A stretch of 64,000 bases of DNA from Acerihabitans arboris (GCF_010131535.1 NZ_WUBS01000015.1:114174-178173); one strand, 5' to 3'. Numbered from the stretch's first letter, positions 9,507 through 20,005 are shown. The notes: generated by a model not told the origin, from the letters alone. Numbers and translations are program-made.

Positions 9507-9557
9507 ATTTGCGGATCGGAGGGGAAAATTATAACCCTCTGACCCGACGCCGCAAAT
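9507..9557. other. Long imperfect stem-loop between convergent genes
   Basis: Outer arms ATTTGCGG (9507-9514) and CCGCAAAT (9550-9557) enclose a second pairing GAGGG / CCCTC. It lies between the convergent RHH gene and queC, so it may terminate one or both, although no long T run follows. Confidence 0.45.
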
Positions 9558-9639
9558 TTATCATCAACCCGCTATTGCTAATCGGCCAAGCTATTTACCG
9601 GTGAACAGCCCGCCTGTGCGACGGGTAAAAGAATGCTTA

Positions 9640-10335
9640 TCAGAGCGCCGCTTTTGCTTTCATCTGCGCCATCACCACCGTCGGTTGCTCCAGATAATCC
9701 GCCAGACCCTTGGCGCGCAGGTGACATGCCGCGCAGGTGCCGCAGCCGTCGCCCTTGATGCCGTTATAGCAGGTCAGGGTTTCATCGCGCACCAGATCGA
9801 GATGCTGATAATAATCGGCCAATGCCCAGGTCTGCGCTTTGTTCAGCCACATCAGCGGCGTGGCAAACCGGATATCGCGGGCCATGCCCAGGATGACCGC
9901 CTGGTTCAAGGCCTTGACGAACTCATCGCGGCAATCGGGATAACCGGAAAAATCCGTTTCGCACACGCCGGTAATCACCGTCTGGGCGCCTACCTGATAG
10001 GCGTAAATCGACGCCAGCGTCAGGAACAGGATGTTACGTCCCGGCACAAAGGTATTGGGCAACGCGCCGCCGGCGCCGTTGTCAAAATGGGGCACCGGAA
10101 TGTTATCCCGGGTCAGGCTGCTGACCGCCAAATCGTTAAGCAAACGGGCGTCAATAACTTTATGGGCGCGGGCCCCCAGCCTGGCCGCCAGCGCGCGGGC
10201 AATCTCGATTTCGGCCCGGTGCCGCTGGCCGTAATCAAAGGTCACGCAGTGTACGTCGTCATACTGCGTTAACGCCTGTATCAGGCAGGTTGTTGAATCC
10301 TGCCCGCCGCTAAACACTACCACCGCTCGTTTCAT
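9640..10335 (-). CDS. queC: 7-cyano-7-deazaguanine synthase QueC
   Basis: Converts 7-carboxy-7-deazaguanine to preQ0 using ammonia and ATP in queuosine biosynthesis; cytoplasmic. The 231 residues equal the E. coli length when started at 10335 ([14 protein letters not shown]). The frame is open for 18 more residues, but these are not conserved. The PP-loop ATP motif SGGQDS is at 9-14. The zinc ligands are Cys189, Cys198, Cys201 and Cys204 in C-x8-C-x2-C-x2-C. It lies 71 bases downstream of the cysteine-desulfhydrase-like gene on the same strand, possibly by read-through. The ribosome site is weak. Confidence 0.97.
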   Translation of the reverse strand: MKRAVVVFSGGQDSTTCLIQALTQYDDVHCVTFDYGQRHRAEIEIARALAARLGARAHKVIDARLLNDLAVSSLTRDNIPVPHFDNGAGGALPNTFVPGRNILFLTLASIYAYQVGAQTVITGVCETDFSGYPDCRDEFVKALNQAVILGMARDIRFATPLMWLNKAQTWALADYYQHLDLVRDETLTCYNGIKGDGCGTCAACHLRAKGLADYLEQPTVVMAQMKAKAAL

Positions 10336-10406
10336 ATCATTACTCAACTTAAGAAGCCACGGCCTGTATGGTAACGCCTCCTTGGCCATTTGGCATCTTT
10401 CACGCG

Positions 10407-11447
10407 CTAGAGCGTTTCGAGTATTTCACTCCAGGGGGCGAGATCGCCGATATGCTCGTGTACCCACTCCGGCCGGTAATAGGTATCCTGGTAGCGTTCC
10501 CCTCCGTCGCACAACAACGTGACGATGGACCCTTGCCGCCCCTCGGCCCGCATCCTGTTTGCCAGCTGCAGCGCGCCCCACATATTGGTGCCGGTGGACG
10601 CGCCCACCCTGCGGCCGAGGATCGGCTCGAGCCAGTAGAGCGTGGCGATGCTGGCCGCGTCCGGCACCTGGATCATTTCGTCAATCACATCGGCGATAAA
10701 CGACGGCTCCACGCGCGGGCGGCCGATGCCTTCTATCCGGCTGGCCAAGGCGGCGGTAAGGGAGGCATCCCGATGATGAAAATAATCGCTGAACACCGAG
10801 TTCTCAGGGTCGACCACCACCAGGCGGGTATCATGGCCCTGGTAACGGATATAACGTCCGAGCGTGGCCGACGTGCCGCCGGTACCGGCGCTCATGACGA
10901 TATAATCGGGTTCGGCGCAGGGTTCCCGCGCCATCTGGCGGAAAATGCTTTCGGCGATATTGTTGTTGCCGCGCCAGTCGGTGGCCCGCTCGGCATAGGT
11001 AAACTGATCCATGTAATGGCCGCTCAACTCCCGGGCCAGGGCTTTCGCCTCGTGATAGATCATGGCGCTGTGCCCGACAAAATGGCAGCGGCCGCCGTAA
11101 AAAGTAATCTGCTCTATTTTCCGCTTTGCCGTGCATTCCGGCATTACGGCGATAAACGGCAGGCCGAGCAGCCGGGCAAAATAGGCTTCCGATACCGCCG
11201 TGCTGCCCGAAGACGCCTCTATGATCGGCGTACCCTGTTTGATCCAGCCGTTGCACAGGCCATACAAAAACAATGAGCGCGCAAGCCGATGCTTCAGGCT
11301 GCCGGACGGATGCGTACTCTCATCTTTGAGATAGAAAAAAATGTCCGGAAACGCCGGCAGTTGAAAACGGATTAAATGCGTATCGGCGGAGCGCTGGAAA
11401 TCCGACTGGATCTCGCTGATTGCCTGTTTCACCCACGGCGCTGTCAT
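10407..11447 (-). CDS. PLP-dependent cysteine synthase-family enzyme, probable CcdA-type cysteine desulfhydrase
   Basis: Fold-type II pyridoxal-phosphate enzyme of 346 residues. The PLP lysine lies in the motif around 40-55 ([14 protein letters not shown]), followed by the substrate loop [12 protein letters not shown] and the phosphate-binding stretch [14 protein letters not shown]. The family covers O-acetylserine sulfhydrylase and cystathionine beta-synthase. The divergent partner here is an Lrp/AsnC regulator of the YbaO/DecR type. From memory, Pantoea ananatis has the same pairing (ccdA-ccdR), in which the enzyme degrades excess cysteine and is induced by it. I infer the same role. Start 11447 has AAGGA eight bases upstream; the 23 residues before it are unconserved. 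Confidence 0.8.
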   Translation of the reverse strand: MTAPWVKQAISEIQSDFQRSADTHLIRFQLPAFPDIFFYLKDESTHPSGSLKHRLARSLFLYGLCNGWIKQGTPIIEASSGSTAVSEAYFARLLGLPFIAVMPECTAKRKIEQITFYGGRCHFVGHSAMIYHEAKALARELSGHYMDQFTYAERATDWRGNNNIAESIFRQMAREPCAEPDYIVMSAGTGGTSATLGRYIRYQGHDTRLVVVDPENSVFSDYFHHRDASLTAALASRIEGIGRPRVEPSFIADVIDEMIQVPDAASIATLYWLEPILGRRVGASTGTNMWGALQLANRMRAEGRQGSIVTLLCDGGERYQDTYYRPEWVHEHIGDLAPWSEILETL

Positions 11448-11561
11448 AATTATTATCCTTATCGATGGAGACCACAGCATAACGAGGATAGAGGAAAAAA
11501 AGATTGCCATTTTCATTGGATTAACGTGTTATAAGAGAAATATTTTCTCCAAAATGACGAT

Positions 11562-12017
11562 ATGCTAGATAAAACTGACCGCAAATTGCTCTCATTGCTA
11601 CAGCAAGACTGTACCTTGCCCCTCCAGGCGCTGGCGGATGCGGTCAACCTGACCTCGACGCCCTGCTGGAAGAGACTCAAACGCCTGGAGGAAGCCGGTA
11701 TCGTACGCGCCAAGGTGGCGCTGCTGGATAATGAAAAGTTGGGATTGGCATTAACCGCCTTTGTGCTGATCAAAACGCAGCAGCATAATAGCGACTGGTA
11801 TCATGCCTTCGTGGCGCAGGTCACAGGCATGCCGGAAGTGCTGGCCTTTTATCGCATGGCCGGTGAGTATGATTACCTGATGCAGGTGGTGGTGAGCGAT
11901 ATGAAGAGTTACGACAACTTTTATAAGCGCCTGGTGAACGGCGTGCCCGGGCTTATCGACGTGACCTCCAGTTTTGCGATGGAACAAATCAAAAATACCA
12001 CCGTATTGCCGTTATAA
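11562..12017 (+). CDS. decR: Lrp/AsnC-family regulator, DecR (YbaO/CyuR) type
   Basis: Cysteine-responsive transcriptional activator, known in E. coli to switch on cysteine-degrading genes. The 151 residues match the family (E. coli about 152). The N-terminal winged helix-turn-helix (1-60) contains [31 protein letters not shown]; the C-terminal RAM ligand-binding domain (about 65-145) contains [16 protein letters not shown]. It is divergent from the PLP enzyme across a 114-base gap, which fits control of that gene. In E. coli its target cyuPA lies elsewhere, so the local pairing is the more instructive arrangement. Confidence 0.9.
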   Translation: MLDKTDRKLLSLLQQDCTLPLQALADAVNLTSTPCWKRLKRLEEAGIVRAKVALLDNEKLGLALTAFVLIKTQQHNSDWYHAFVAQVTGMPEVLAFYRMAGEYDYLMQVVVSDMKSYDNFYKRLVNGVPGLIDVTSSFAMEQIKNTTVLPL

Positions 12018-12068
12018 TTTATCTTTCGCCGCGGCGGGTATCCTTTAATAAGTTTGGAATAATACTGC

Positions 12069-13838
12069 GTGAGATTATTTGCACAACTAAGCTGGTATTT
12101 TCGCCGCGAATGGCGACGTTATCTGGGTTCGGTCTTTCTTTTGATCATTATCGCCATACTGCAACTGATCCCACCCAAGCTGGTCGGGGTCATCGTGGAC
12201 GGCGTGACGGAACACCGGGCGTCCCCGCGCATGATCATGATGTGGCTGGGAGTCATGGCGCTTACCGCCGTGCTGGTATACCTGCTGCGCTACGTCTGGC
12301 GCGTGCTGCTGTTTGGCGCCGCCTATAAGCTGGCGGTCGAGCTGCGCGCGCGCTTTTATCATTTGCTTAGCCATCAACTGCCGGGATTTTACCTGCGCCA
12401 CCGCACCGGCGATCTGATGGCGCGCGCCACGAACGACGTTGACCGGGTGGTGTTCGCCGCCGGGGAAGGCGTGTTGACCCTGGTCGACTCGCTGGTGATG
12501 GGCCTGTCGGTGCTGGTGGTGATGAGCGTCCAGATCAGCTGGCAGCTTACCCTGCTGTCGCTGCTGCCGATGCCGGTCATGGCGTTGCTTATCAAACATA
12601 ACGGCGATGAGCTGCACCAGCGTTTTAAAACCGCCCAGGCGGCATTTTCATCGCTTAATAACCAAACGCAGGAAAGCCTGACCGGCATCCGCATGATCAA
12701 GGCCTTTGGCCTGGAGGATTATCAATCGGACCGGTTTGTGCAGGTGGCGGCCGACGCGGGCGCGAAAAATATGCGGGTGGCGCGCATTGACGCGCGTTTT
12801 GATCCCACGATTTACCTTACCGTCGGCTTTTCCAATTTACTGGCCATCGGCGGCGGCAGCTGGATGGTGATGCATGACCTGCTGACGCTTGGGCAACTCA
12901 CCAGCTTTATTATGTATCTGGGGCTGATGATTTGGCCGATGCTGGCGCTGGCCTGGATGTTTAATATTGTCGAGCGCGGCAGCGCCGCCTATGGCCGGAT
13001 CAGGCAAACCCTGGACGAGGCTCCGCAGGTGAAGGACGGCGGCGGCGCGCTTACCGCCGGACGCGGCGTCCTTGAGGTTGACGTCGACAGCTTCAGCTAT
13101 CCGCTCACGCCGCAGCCGACGCTGAATAATATTCACCTGCGGCTGGCGCCGGGGCGGGTGCTGGGCATCTGCGGCCCGACCGGCGCCGGAAAAAGCACCT
13201 TGTTATCGCTGCTACAACGCCATTTTGATGTCGCCCAAGGCGAGATCCGCTTCCAGGGGATGTCGCTTGCCGACGTCTCCCCCGATCAATGGCGCGGCCG
13301 CCTGGCGGTGGTTAGCCAGACGCCGTTCCTGTTTTCCGATACCGTGGCGCGCAATATCGCCCTCGGCCGGCCCGACGCCACCCGGGAGCAAATCGAACGG
13401 GCGGCGACGCTTGCCTGCGTGCATCAGGATATCCTGCAACTGCCGCAGGGTTACGAAACCGAAGTGGGTGAACGGGGGGTGATGCTTTCCGGCGGACAAA
13501 AGCAGCGGCTGTCCATTGCCCGCGCCCTGCTGCTGGAGGCGGAAATCCTGATACTTGACGACGCGTTGTCCGCGGTGGACGGGCGTACCGAACATACTAT
13601 CCTGCACAATCTCCGGCAGTGGGGGGAAGGCCGTACCCTGATTATTACCGCCCACCGGCTGTCGGCGCTCAATGCCGCCGACGAAATCGTGGTGTTGCGT
13701 CATGGCACCATCACCCAGCGGGGTGAACATCAGCAGTTGCTGCAACAGGAAGGCTGGTATCGGGATATGTTCCGTTATCAACAGCTCGAGGCGGCGCTCA
13801 GCGCCGATCCGGACGAGCAGGAGGCGGCCGGTGCGTAA
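12069..13838 (+). CDS. mdlA: ABC exporter half-transporter MdlA
   Basis: One half of the heterodimeric multidrug-type ABC exporter MdlAB (SmdAB) in the inner membrane. It has 589 residues with six membrane helices in about the first 320, then the ATPase: Walker [11 protein letters not shown]-loop region [11 protein letters not shown], signature LSGGQKQR and Walker [10 protein letters not shown]. The Asp-Asp after the Walker B strand, where Asp-Glu is usual, marks this half as carrying the degenerate site. The start is GTG at 12069 and reproduces the E. coli N-terminus [15 protein letters not shown]; the ribosome site is weak. The end overlaps mdlB by 8 bases, which suggests coupled translation. 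Confidence 0.96.
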   Translation: MRLFAQLSWYFRREWRRYLGSVFLLIIIAILQLIPPKLVGVIVDGVTEHRASPRMIMMWLGVMALTAVLVYLLRYVWRVLLFGAAYKLAVELRARFYHLLSHQLPGFYLRHRTGDLMARATNDVDRVVFAAGEGVLTLVDSLVMGLSVLVVMSVQISWQLTLLSLLPMPVMALLIKHNGDELHQRFKTAQAAFSSLNNQTQESLTGIRMIKAFGLEDYQSDRFVQVAADAGAKNMRVARIDARFDPTIYLTVGFSNLLAIGGGSWMVMHDLLTLGQLTSFIMYLGLMIWPMLALAWMFNIVERGSAAYGRIRQTLDEAPQVKDGGGALTAGRGVLEVDVDSFSYPLTPQPTLNNIHLRLAPGRVLGICGPTGAGKSTLLSLLQRHFDVAQGEIRFQGMSLADVSPDQWRGRLAVVSQTPFLFSDTVARNIALGRPDATREQIERAATLACVHQDILQLPQGYETEVGERGVMLSGGQKQRLSIARALLLEAEILILDDALSAVDGRTEHTILHNLRQWGEGRTLIITAHRLSALNAADEIVVLRHGTITQRGEHQQLLQQEGWYRDMFRYQQLEAALSADPDEQEAAGA

Positions 13839-15600
13839 ATGGCAAACCCTGTGGCCGACCCTGAAAAGACTGTTGGCCTACAGCCGGCCTTACCGCCGAC
13901 CCCTGACGATGGCGGTGGCCATGCTCTGGCTGGCGGCGGGCGCGGAAGTGGCCGGTCCGGTGGTGATCGGTTATTTTATCGACCGTGTCGTGCCGATGAA
14001 AACCTTTCCGCCTCTGCTGGTGACCGGTCTGGTGTCGGCCTATATCGTCCTGCAAATGGTGTCCGCCTCGCTGCGCTATTTCCAGGCGCTGTTGTTCAAC
14101 CGCACGGCGCTCGACGTGGTGCAGCAACTGCGCACCGAAGTGATGGACGCCTCGCTGCGCCAGCCGCTGAGCGCGTTTGATTCCCAGCCGGTGGGACAGC
14201 TTATTTCCCGGGTCACCAACGATACCGAAGTAGTGAAGGACCTGTATGTCACGGTGATGGCGACGGTACTGCGCTGTATTGCCCTGGTGGGCGCCATGCT
14301 TATCGCGATGTTTATGCTGGACTGGCGGATGGCCGCCATTTCGATGGTGATTTTCCCGGTGGTGGCCATCGTGATGACGGTCTACCAACACTACAGCACG
14401 CCGGTCGTGCGTCGCCTGCGTTCATACCTGGCCGATATCAACAATGGCTTTAATGAAGCGATCGGCGGCATGAGCGTTATCCAGCAGTTCCGCCAGCAGG
14501 AGCGTTTCGGCCAACGGCTGGCGGAGGCCAGCCACGCCCATTACCTGGCGCGCATGCAAACCCTGCGGCTGGAGGGCTTTTTACTCCGTCCGCTGCTGAG
14601 CCTGCTGTCGGCGCTGGTATTATGCGGGCTGATGATGTTGTTCGGCTTCAGTCCGGCGGGCACCATCGGGGTCGGGGTACTGTATGCCTTTATCAACTAC
14701 CTCGGCCGGTTAAATGAGCCGTTGATTGAACTCACCACCCAGCAATCGATGCTGCAGCAGGCGGTGGTGGCGGGTGAACGCATCTTTGAACTGATGGACG
14801 GCGACCGGCAGCAATATGGCGATGACGACCGGCCGTTAAGCAGCGGGCGCATCGATATCCGCGATCTGAGCTTTTCCTATCGCTACGATACGCCGGTGCT
14901 AAGGCATATCTCCCTGTCGGTGCCTTCCCGCAGCTTTATCGCGCTGGTGGGGCATACCGGCAGCGGCAAAAGCACGCTGGCCAACCTGATGATGGGATAT
15001 TACCCCCTGCGCCATGGCCAGCTGTTGCTCGACGGCCGGCCGATCGCCAGCCTGTCGCACCGGGTGCTCAGGCAGGGGGTGGCCATCGTCCAGCAGGATC
15101 CGGTGGTGATGGCGGATTCAGTGTTCACCAATATTACCCTGGGGCGGGATATCAGCGAATCCCAGGCCTGGGCCGCCCTGGAACAGGTGCAGCTGGCGGA
15201 ACTGGTCAGGTCCATGCCGGGCGGCATCCACGCGGAACTCGGCGAACAGGGCAATACCCTGTCGGTGGGGCAAAAACAGCTGCTGGCCATGGCCCGGGTA
15301 TTGGTGCTGACCCCGGAAATCCTGATCCTGGACGAGGCCACGGCTAATATCGATTCCGGCACCGAGCAGGCGATCCAACGGGCGCTGGCGGCCATCCGCC
15401 AGCAGACGACGCTGGTGGTGATCGCGCACCGCCTGTCGACCATCGCCGATGCGGATGAAATCCTGGTGCTGCATCGTGGCGAAGCGGTGGAGCGGGGCTC
15501 CCATGAAGGGTTATTGACGCAGCAGGGGCGATATTTCCAGATGTACCAGCTGCAACAGGCCGGCCGGGCGCTTGATGCCGATGCCAGGGCGGCCGGCTAG
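13831..15600 (+). CDS. mdlB: ABC exporter half-transporter MdlB
   Basis: Partner of MdlA in the heterodimeric exporter; substrate uncertain. It has 589 residues from a GTG at 13831 ([17 protein letters not shown]), overlapping the end of mdlA by 8 bases. Six membrane helices are followed by an ATPase with Walker [10 protein letters not shown], Walker [17 protein letters not shown] with the normal catalytic Glu, and the H-loop IAHRLSTI. The signature motif is LSVGQKQLL, with Val for the second position. The frame is open further upstream inside mdlA, but the start given aligns with E. coli and with conserved [11 protein letters not shown]. Confidence 0.96.
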   Translation: MRKWQTLWPTLKRLLAYSRPYRRPLTMAVAMLWLAAGAEVAGPVVIGYFIDRVVPMKTFPPLLVTGLVSAYIVLQMVSASLRYFQALLFNRTALDVVQQLRTEVMDASLRQPLSAFDSQPVGQLISRVTNDTEVVKDLYVTVMATVLRCIALVGAMLIAMFMLDWRMAAISMVIFPVVAIVMTVYQHYSTPVVRRLRSYLADINNGFNEAIGGMSVIQQFRQQERFGQRLAEASHAHYLARMQTLRLEGFLLRPLLSLLSALVLCGLMMLFGFSPAGTIGVGVLYAFINYLGRLNEPLIELTTQQSMLQQAVVAGERIFELMDGDRQQYGDDDRPLSSGRIDIRDLSFSYRYDTPVLRHISLSVPSRSFIALVGHTGSGKSTLANLMMGYYPLRHGQLLLDGRPIASLSHRVLRQGVAIVQQDPVVMADSVFTNITLGRDISESQAWAALEQVQLAELVRSMPGGIHAELGEQGNTLSVGQKQLLAMARVLVLTPEILILDEATANIDSGTEQAIQRALAAIRQQTTLVVIAHRLSTIADADEILVLHRGEAVERGSHEGLLTQQGRYFQMYQLQQAGRALDADARAAG

Positions 15601-15700
15601 CGGCACGGCTGGCTTTCACGTGTCATTGGACGACCCCCCGTTCGTGTTTACCGTTGGCTCGCACCGGGATTGAGCACTCCGGCGCCATAATTTCCCTTTC

Positions 15701-15737
15701 TGCACCCTAAACTGGCGATGCGCACTATAATGGTGCG
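15701..15737 (+). promoter_or_regulatory. NtrC enhancer sites of glnK-amtB
   Basis: GCACTATAATGGTGC at 15722-15736 matches the NtrC dyad TGCACYNNNNNGGTGCA in both half-sites. A weaker copy, TGCACCCTAAACTGGCG, lies at 15701-15717. Both are about 105-145 bases upstream of the sigma-54 promoter, the usual enhancer distance. Confidence 0.8.
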
Positions 15738-15843
15738 ACCCGCTGACATATTTTTGCGCGTCGGCGGCGGCAGTTTTACGCAAATGGCTGTGTTTGCTCT
15801 ATCGGCAGGCGTCGAACGGTAAATTTCTATTACAAAACATTTG

Positions 15844-15859
15844 TGGCACATGCTTTGCT
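15844..15859 (+). promoter_or_regulatory. Sigma-54 promoter of glnK-amtB
   Basis: TGGCAC (15844-15849), five bases, TTGCT (15855-15859): an exact match to TGGCAC-N5-TTGCW. Together with the NtrC dyads it implies activation on nitrogen limitation. Confidence 0.93.
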
Positions 15860-15912
15860 TTACTCAGGCGTAGCGATCGCGAGTTCGGATCCAAATTCTT
15901 GAGGGGGAACAT

Positions 15913-16251
15913 ATGAAGCTGGTAACCGTGGTGATTAAACCATTTAAATTAGAAGATGTGCGTGAAGCACTTTCTGCTGTGGGCATACAAGGGCTGACGG
16001 TCACCGAGGTCAAAGGTTTCGGGCGGCAAAAAGGCCATGCCGAGCTGTATCGCGGGGCTGAATACAGCGTTAACTTCCTGCCGAAGGTAAAAATTGATAT
16101 CGCCATTGCCGACGATCAGCTTGATGAAGTTATCGATGTCATCAGTAAAGCGGCTTACACCGGTAAAATCGGCGATGGCAAGATTTTTGTTGCGGAGTTA
16201 CAACGGGTCATCCGGATTCGTACCGGCGAAACCGACGAAGCAGCACTTTAA
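15913..16251 (+). CDS. glnK: Nitrogen regulatory PII protein GlnK
   Basis: Trimeric PII signal protein that blocks the AmtB channel when nitrogen is plentiful and is uridylylated when it is scarce. The 112 residues match the family length. Tyr51, the uridylylation site in the T-loop (RGAEYSVNF), is present, as are the B-loop TGKIGDGKIF and the C-terminal RIRTGETDEAAL. The ATG follows GAGGGGG closely. It is the first gene of an operon with amtB (39-base gap) behind a sigma-54 promoter with NtrC sites. Confidence 0.98.
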   Translation: MKLVTVVIKPFKLEDVREALSAVGIQGLTVTEVKGFGRQKGHAELYRGAEYSVNFLPKVKIDIAIADDQLDEVIDVISKAAYTGKIGDGKIFVAELQRVIRIRTGETDEAAL

Positions 16252-16290
16252 CGACAACGACACACGCGCGAATTTTGTGGATAGGGATGA

Positions 16291-17583
16291 ATGAAAATGA
16301 AGAAACTTGTCTCATTAACCGGCCTCGGCGCAGTAGCATTGTTGCCGACATGGGCCATGGCCGCAGCGCCCGTTGCTGATAAGGCCGACAACGCTTTTAT
16401 GATGATAAGCACCGCCTTGGTGCTCTTTATGACCTTACCGGGGATTGCCTTATTTTACGGCGGCCTGCTGCGCGCCAAGAACGTTCTGTCGATGTTGACC
16501 CAGGTTGCGGTCACCTTCGCCATGGTGTGCGTGCTGTGGCTGATTTACGGCTATTCCCTGGCGTTCAGCGAGGGCAACCCCTTCTTCGGCGGCTTCGGTT
16601 GGACCATGCTGAAGAATATTGAGCTTACCGCGCTAACCGGTACGTTCTATCAACTGATCCACGTCGCGTTCCAATGTTCGTTTGCCTGCATCACCGTCGG
16701 CCTGATTGTCGGCGCGCTGGCGGAACGTATCCGTTTCTCCGCGGTGCTGATTTTTGTGCTGATCTGGCTGACCTTCTCTTACCTGCCGATGGCGCACATG
16801 GTCTGGGCGGGCGGTTATCTCGCGGCGCAGGGCGCGCTGGATTTCGCCGGCGGCACGGTGGTACATATCAATGCGGCCAGCGCCGGTTTGGTGGGCGCCT
16901 ATATGCTGGGCAAACGCTCCGGCTTCGGCAAGGAAGCGTTTAAACCGCATAACCTGCCGATGGTCTTTACCGGTACCGCCATCCTGTATGTCGGCTGGTT
17001 CGGCTTCAACGCCGGCTCCGCCAGCGCCGCTAACGAAATTGCCGCATTGGCTTTCCTCAACACCGTCATGGCAACCGCCGGCGCCATCCTGTCCTGGGTG
17101 TTTGTTGAGTGGATGCTGCGTGGCAAGCCTTCCTTGCTGGGCGCCTGTTCCGGTTGTATCGCCGGCCTGGTTGCCATCACTCCCGCTGCCGGCACCGTCG
17201 GCGTCGGTGGCGCGCTGGTGATTGGCCTGGTCGGTGGCGTAGCCGGCCTGTGGGGCGTTGTTGCCCTGAAGAAATGGCTGCGGGTGGATGATGTGTGCGA
17301 CGTATTCGGCGTGCACGGCGTCTGCGGTATCGTCGGCTGCCTGCTGACCGGTGTCTTCACTTCCGCCTCGCTGGGCGGCGTGGGTTACGCACAGGGCGTT
17401 ACCATGGGGCATCAGCTCTGGGTCCAGCTGTTCAGCGTGATCGTTTGTCTGGTATGGTCCGGCGTGGTGGCCTTTATCGGCTTCAAGGTTGCCGATATGG
17501 TAGTGGGTCTGCGGGTGTCCGAAGAACAGGAACGCGAAGGCCTGGACGTCAACAGCCATGGCGAAAACGCCTATAACGAATAA
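16291..17583 (+). CDS. amtB: Ammonium transporter AmtB
   Basis: Trimeric inner-membrane ammonium channel. It has 430 residues: a cleaved signal peptide (about 1-24, ending AMA-AAP), then eleven membrane segments. The pore twin-histidines lie in LPMAHMVWAGG and FGVHGVCGIVG, and the Phe gate in HVAFQCSFACITVGL. The C-terminal tail EEQEREGLDVNSHGENAYNE is the part that contacts GlnK. The start at 16291 or the in-frame ATG at 16297 are both possible; AGGG lies just upstream. Co-transcribed with glnK and closed by a shared hairpin. Confidence 0.98.
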   Translation: MKMKKLVSLTGLGAVALLPTWAMAAAPVADKADNAFMMISTALVLFMTLPGIALFYGGLLRAKNVLSMLTQVAVTFAMVCVLWLIYGYSLAFSEGNPFFGGFGWTMLKNIELTALTGTFYQLIHVAFQCSFACITVGLIVGALAERIRFSAVLIFVLIWLTFSYLPMAHMVWAGGYLAAQGALDFAGGTVVHINAASAGLVGAYMLGKRSGFGKEAFKPHNLPMVFTGTAILYVGWFGFNAGSASAANEIAALAFLNTVMATAGAILSWVFVEWMLRGKPSLLGACSGCIAGLVAITPAAGTVGVGGALVIGLVGGVAGLWGVVALKKWLRVDDVCDVFGVHGVCGIVGCLLTGVFTSASLGGVGYAQGVTMGHQLWVQLFSVIVCLVWSGVVAFIGFKVADMVVGLRVSEEQEREGLDVNSHGENAYNE

Positions 17584-17627
17584 TTATCCCGGCACCGCCG
17601 GGGCGCCATAGCCGGCAACGGGAAAAT

Positions 17628-17655
17628 AAGCGGGGGCGATTTATCGCCCCCGCTT
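17628..17655. terminator. Terminator between amtB and tesB
   Basis: The 12-bp stem AGCGGGGGCGAT / ATCGCCCCCGCT has a 2-base loop between two convergent genes. The T tract on the plus side is short (TTGCGTTT), so it may be bidirectional and weak. Confidence 0.75.
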
Positions 17656-17713
17656 GCGTTTACACACCAATCTGCGCTTGCCCGCCATACCCGCTTCAAA
17701 CTCCTGTGGCGGT

Positions 17714-18580
17714 TCAAACCGCCGCGCGGTGGCGTATCACCCCTTCCTGCGCCGTCGAGGCGACCAGTACCCCATCGCGGCGGAATATCTGTCCGCGCAC
17801 AAATCCCCGCGCCCCGGAAGCTGAAGGGCTTTCTATCGCGTATAACAGCCAATCGTCGAAACGGAAAGGCCGGTGGAACCACATGGCGTGATCGATGGTG
17901 GCGATTTGCATACCTGGCTCCATAAAACCCACGCCATGGGGCTGGAGCGCCGTCGGCAAAAAATTGAAGTCGGACGCGTAGCCCAACAGGAATTGATGGC
18001 ACTCCTGGTCATCCGGCAGCGTGCCCGCGGCGCGCAGCCAGACGTAGCGTTCGGGCTTTTCCACGCAGCCTTTGAAGGGATTATGGAAAACCACCGGCCG
18101 CATCTCCACCGGTTTTTCACCGGTAAGCTTTTCCCGCAGCGGAGCGGGCAGCCCGGCGGCCAGCTGCAACGCGATTTCCCGCTCCGCGGGCAGTCCTTCC
18201 GGCGCCGGCACCTGCGGCATCAGGCTTTGATGTTCAAACCCCGTTTCTGCCGACTGAAAGGACGCGGTAAGGTAAAATATCGGCTGGCCCTGCTGGATGG
18301 CGCTGACGTGGCGGGCGCTGAAACTGTTGCCGTCGCGCAGTACGGCCACCTGGTAGATAATGGGCAGGCTGACGTCGCCGGGGCGCAAAAAGTAGCTGTG
18401 GAACGAGTGGACATGCCGCGTCTGCGGCACGGTCTGCCTGGCTGCATACAGCGCCTGGGCCACCACCTGGCCGCCGAACACCCTCGGCAGGCCTAAATCC
18501 TCGCTTTGACCGCGGAAAAGGCCTTCCTCCAGCCTTTCCAGTGTTATCAGGTTTAACAGAAGATCAAGTTTCCGGGTCAT
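17714..18580 (-). CDS. tesB: Acyl-CoA thioesterase II
   Basis: Cytoplasmic hydrolase of medium- and long-chain acyl-CoA esters. The 288 residues (E. coli 286) form the double hot-dog fold. Recognisable blocks are [45 protein letters not shown] and [14 protein letters not shown], which carries the catalytic Asp. Start 18580 was chosen because AGGAG precedes it and the protein then aligns from its first residues; the open frame extends 48 unconserved residues further. It is convergent with amtB and divergent from ybaY. Confidence 0.97.
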   Translation of the reverse strand: MTRKLDLLLNLITLERLEEGLFRGQSEDLGLPRVFGGQVVAQALYAARQTVPQTRHVHSFHSYFLRPGDVSLPIIYQVAVLRDGNSFSARHVSAIQQGQPIFYLTASFQSAETGFEHQSLMPQVPAPEGLPAEREIALQLAAGLPAPLREKLTGEKPVEMRPVVFHNPFKGCVEKPERYVWLRAAGTLPDDQECHQFLLGYASDFNFLPTALQPHGVGFMEPGMQIATIDHAMWFHRPFRFDDWLLYAIESPSASGARGFVRGQIFRRDGVLVASTAQEGVIRHRAAV

Positions 18581-18846
18581 AAATACGCTCCTGTAACAGG
18601 GTTGCCCCCTGCCTGGCCATAGGCGGAAGACACCGGCACGTCGTTCGGCAATAAGCCGGTCAAGTCGGTAATGATAGCAGCACTGCGGCGTTCGTAACCG
18701 GAAACTTACCGCGCGCGAATGCAACCGACAGGAAAATATCAGGATCCTGTGCCATGATTAAATTATCAGGTGGTTTACCACTATAACTTCACCGCCGCTA
18801 AGAATCGGTGAAATGATGAGCTAATAATAAGAAGGAGAGGTTAATC

Positions 18847-19407
18847 ATGAAACTTTGGCAAATTGTAGGTGGCGTTGCGTTATCGGTTACATTGGCGGGC
18901 TGCGCTGATAAAGGGCATCAGGTCAATACCCCCGCGTTTAAAACCCCGGGCACGGCGGAACAGGCCGAGGCGCTCAGGCAACCGTCGGTATCCGGTACCG
19001 TATGGATCAGGCAACGCATCGCACTGCCGCCTGACGCCGTATTGACCGTGACGCTGTCCGATGCCTCGATAAGCGACACGCCGTCAACCGTGATTGCGCA
19101 GCGCGTGGTGCGTACCGAGGGCAAACAGGCGCCGTTTAGTTTCGTGCTGCCGTTCAACCCGGCGCAAATCCAGCCCAATGCGCGCATCCTGCTGAGCGCG
19201 GCGATTACCGTGGATGGCCGTTTGATGTTTATCACCGAGCAGGTGAAGTCGGTGATCACCAGCGGCGGCACCAAACAGGATCTGACGCTGGTGCCGGTGG
19301 AGGCGGTCGCCATGCCGACACGCGCCGCGGCCGCGTCTACCGTACCGCTGTCGTCGCCGACCCAGGTTGCGCCCGCCAGCAGCGTGCCCGCGCCTAACCA
19401 GCTATAA
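18847..19407 (+). CDS. ybaY: YbaY-family outer-membrane lipoprotein
   Basis: Lipoprotein of unknown exact role. The 186 residues begin with a signal peptide and lipobox LAGC, so Cys19 would be lipidated; the next residue Ala favours outer-membrane sorting. Residues about 45-150 form the YbaY/YscW-type beta domain (SGTVWIRQRIALPPDAVLTVTL), a family that includes type III secretion pilotins, although no secretion system is present nearby. A Pro/Ala/Ser-rich tail follows. The ATG has a strong AAGGAGAGG ribosome site. The position between tesB and atl is as in E. coli. Confidence 0.92.
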   Translation: MKLWQIVGGVALSVTLAGCADKGHQVNTPAFKTPGTAEQAEALRQPSVSGTVWIRQRIALPPDAVLTVTLSDASISDTPSTVIAQRVVRTEGKQAPFSFVLPFNPAQIQPNARILLSAAITVDGRLMFITEQVKSVITSGGTKQDLTLVPVEAVAMPTRAAAASTVPLSSPTQVAPASSVPAPNQL

Positions 19408-19449
19408 CCCCCCGTTCCGCGTTATTGGCGCGAAAAAAGACCGTTTGGG

Positions 19450-19474
19450 CGCCCCGATTCAGGGGCGTTTTTTT
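19450..19474 (+). terminator. Rho-independent terminator after ybaY
   Basis: The stem CGCCCC / GGGGCG with a 6-base loop is followed by seven T residues. Confidence 0.85.
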
Positions 19475-19494
19475 ACGCCCGGCAAATGGGCGGA

Positions 19495-19809
19495 TTACCA
19501 TACCCAGCGGTAACGGGATAAATCGATCTTGCCTTCTGGGCCGAACTCGACGCCTTCCGCTTCCAGCGCGGTTTTCTGCCGTATAAAATCTTCTCCCGGC
19601 AGTGAAATCCCACCGAGCCGGTTTACCACCCGATGCCACGGCAGCCGGCTGCCCGCCGGCAACCTGCTCAGGATGCCGCCCACCTGCCTGGCGGCCCGGG
19701 GAGATCCGGCAAGTCGCGCCACATCGCCATAGGTCGCTATCCGGCCGCGGGGAATGGCGTCGACGATTTGAAACACCCGCTGACGAAACGTATCGATAGG
19801 TTCATTCAT
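19495..19809 (-). CDS. atl: Alkyltransferase-like protein Atl (YbaZ)
   Basis: DNA-binding homologue of O6-alkylguanine methyltransferase that flags alkylated guanines for nucleotide excision repair. It has 104 residues when started at 19809 (MNEPIDTFRQRVFQIV). The motif PWHRVVN carries Trp in place of the reactive Cys of Ogt/Ada (PCHRVV), the hallmark of Atl. The helix-turn-helix SPRAARQVGGILSRLP is intact. The open frame reaches 20004, but that part overlaps the 4.5S RNA promoter and is not conserved. Shorter at the N-terminus than E. coli YbaZ (129). Confidence 0.93.
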   Translation of the reverse strand: MNEPIDTFRQRVFQIVDAIPRGRIATYGDVARLAGSPRAARQVGGILSRLPAGSRLPWHRVVNRLGGISLPGEDFIRQKTALEAEGVEFGPEGKIDLSRYRWVW

Positions 19810-19945
19810 AGCGTTACACAGGGAAATGATTAAGAATATGGCGGCATATTGGCATATCACGGCGCGTCCCAAAAGGATAAAAAGGACGCTTCGCCGCCGC
19901 GCCGGCGCATATTGCCCAAGAAAACAGCGCTTGTTTCGTATCGGC

Positions 19946-19974
19946 TTGCAATTGGCGGGGGCATCATTGATAAT
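19946..19974 (+). promoter_or_regulatory. Sigma-70 promoter of ffs
   Basis: TTGCAA (19946-19951), a 17-base spacer and GATAAT (19969-19974), followed by a GC-rich discriminator GCCCCGCGC typical of stable-RNA promoters. The expected start near 19981 gives a 25-base 5' leader. That agrees with the known RNase P-trimmed leader of E. coli 4.5S RNA. Confidence 0.85.
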
Positions 19975-20005
19975 GCCCCGCGCTCGTGAAAAACGAGCCG
20001 TCAAT

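Larger units (their letters stand above)
15601..15912 (+). other. glnK upstream regulatory region
   Basis: The 312 bases between mdlB and glnK hold no gene. They contain NtrC-type dyads (15701-15737) and a sigma-54 promoter (15844-15859) that explain control of glnK-amtB. No clear mdlB terminator was seen. Confidence 0.7.
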
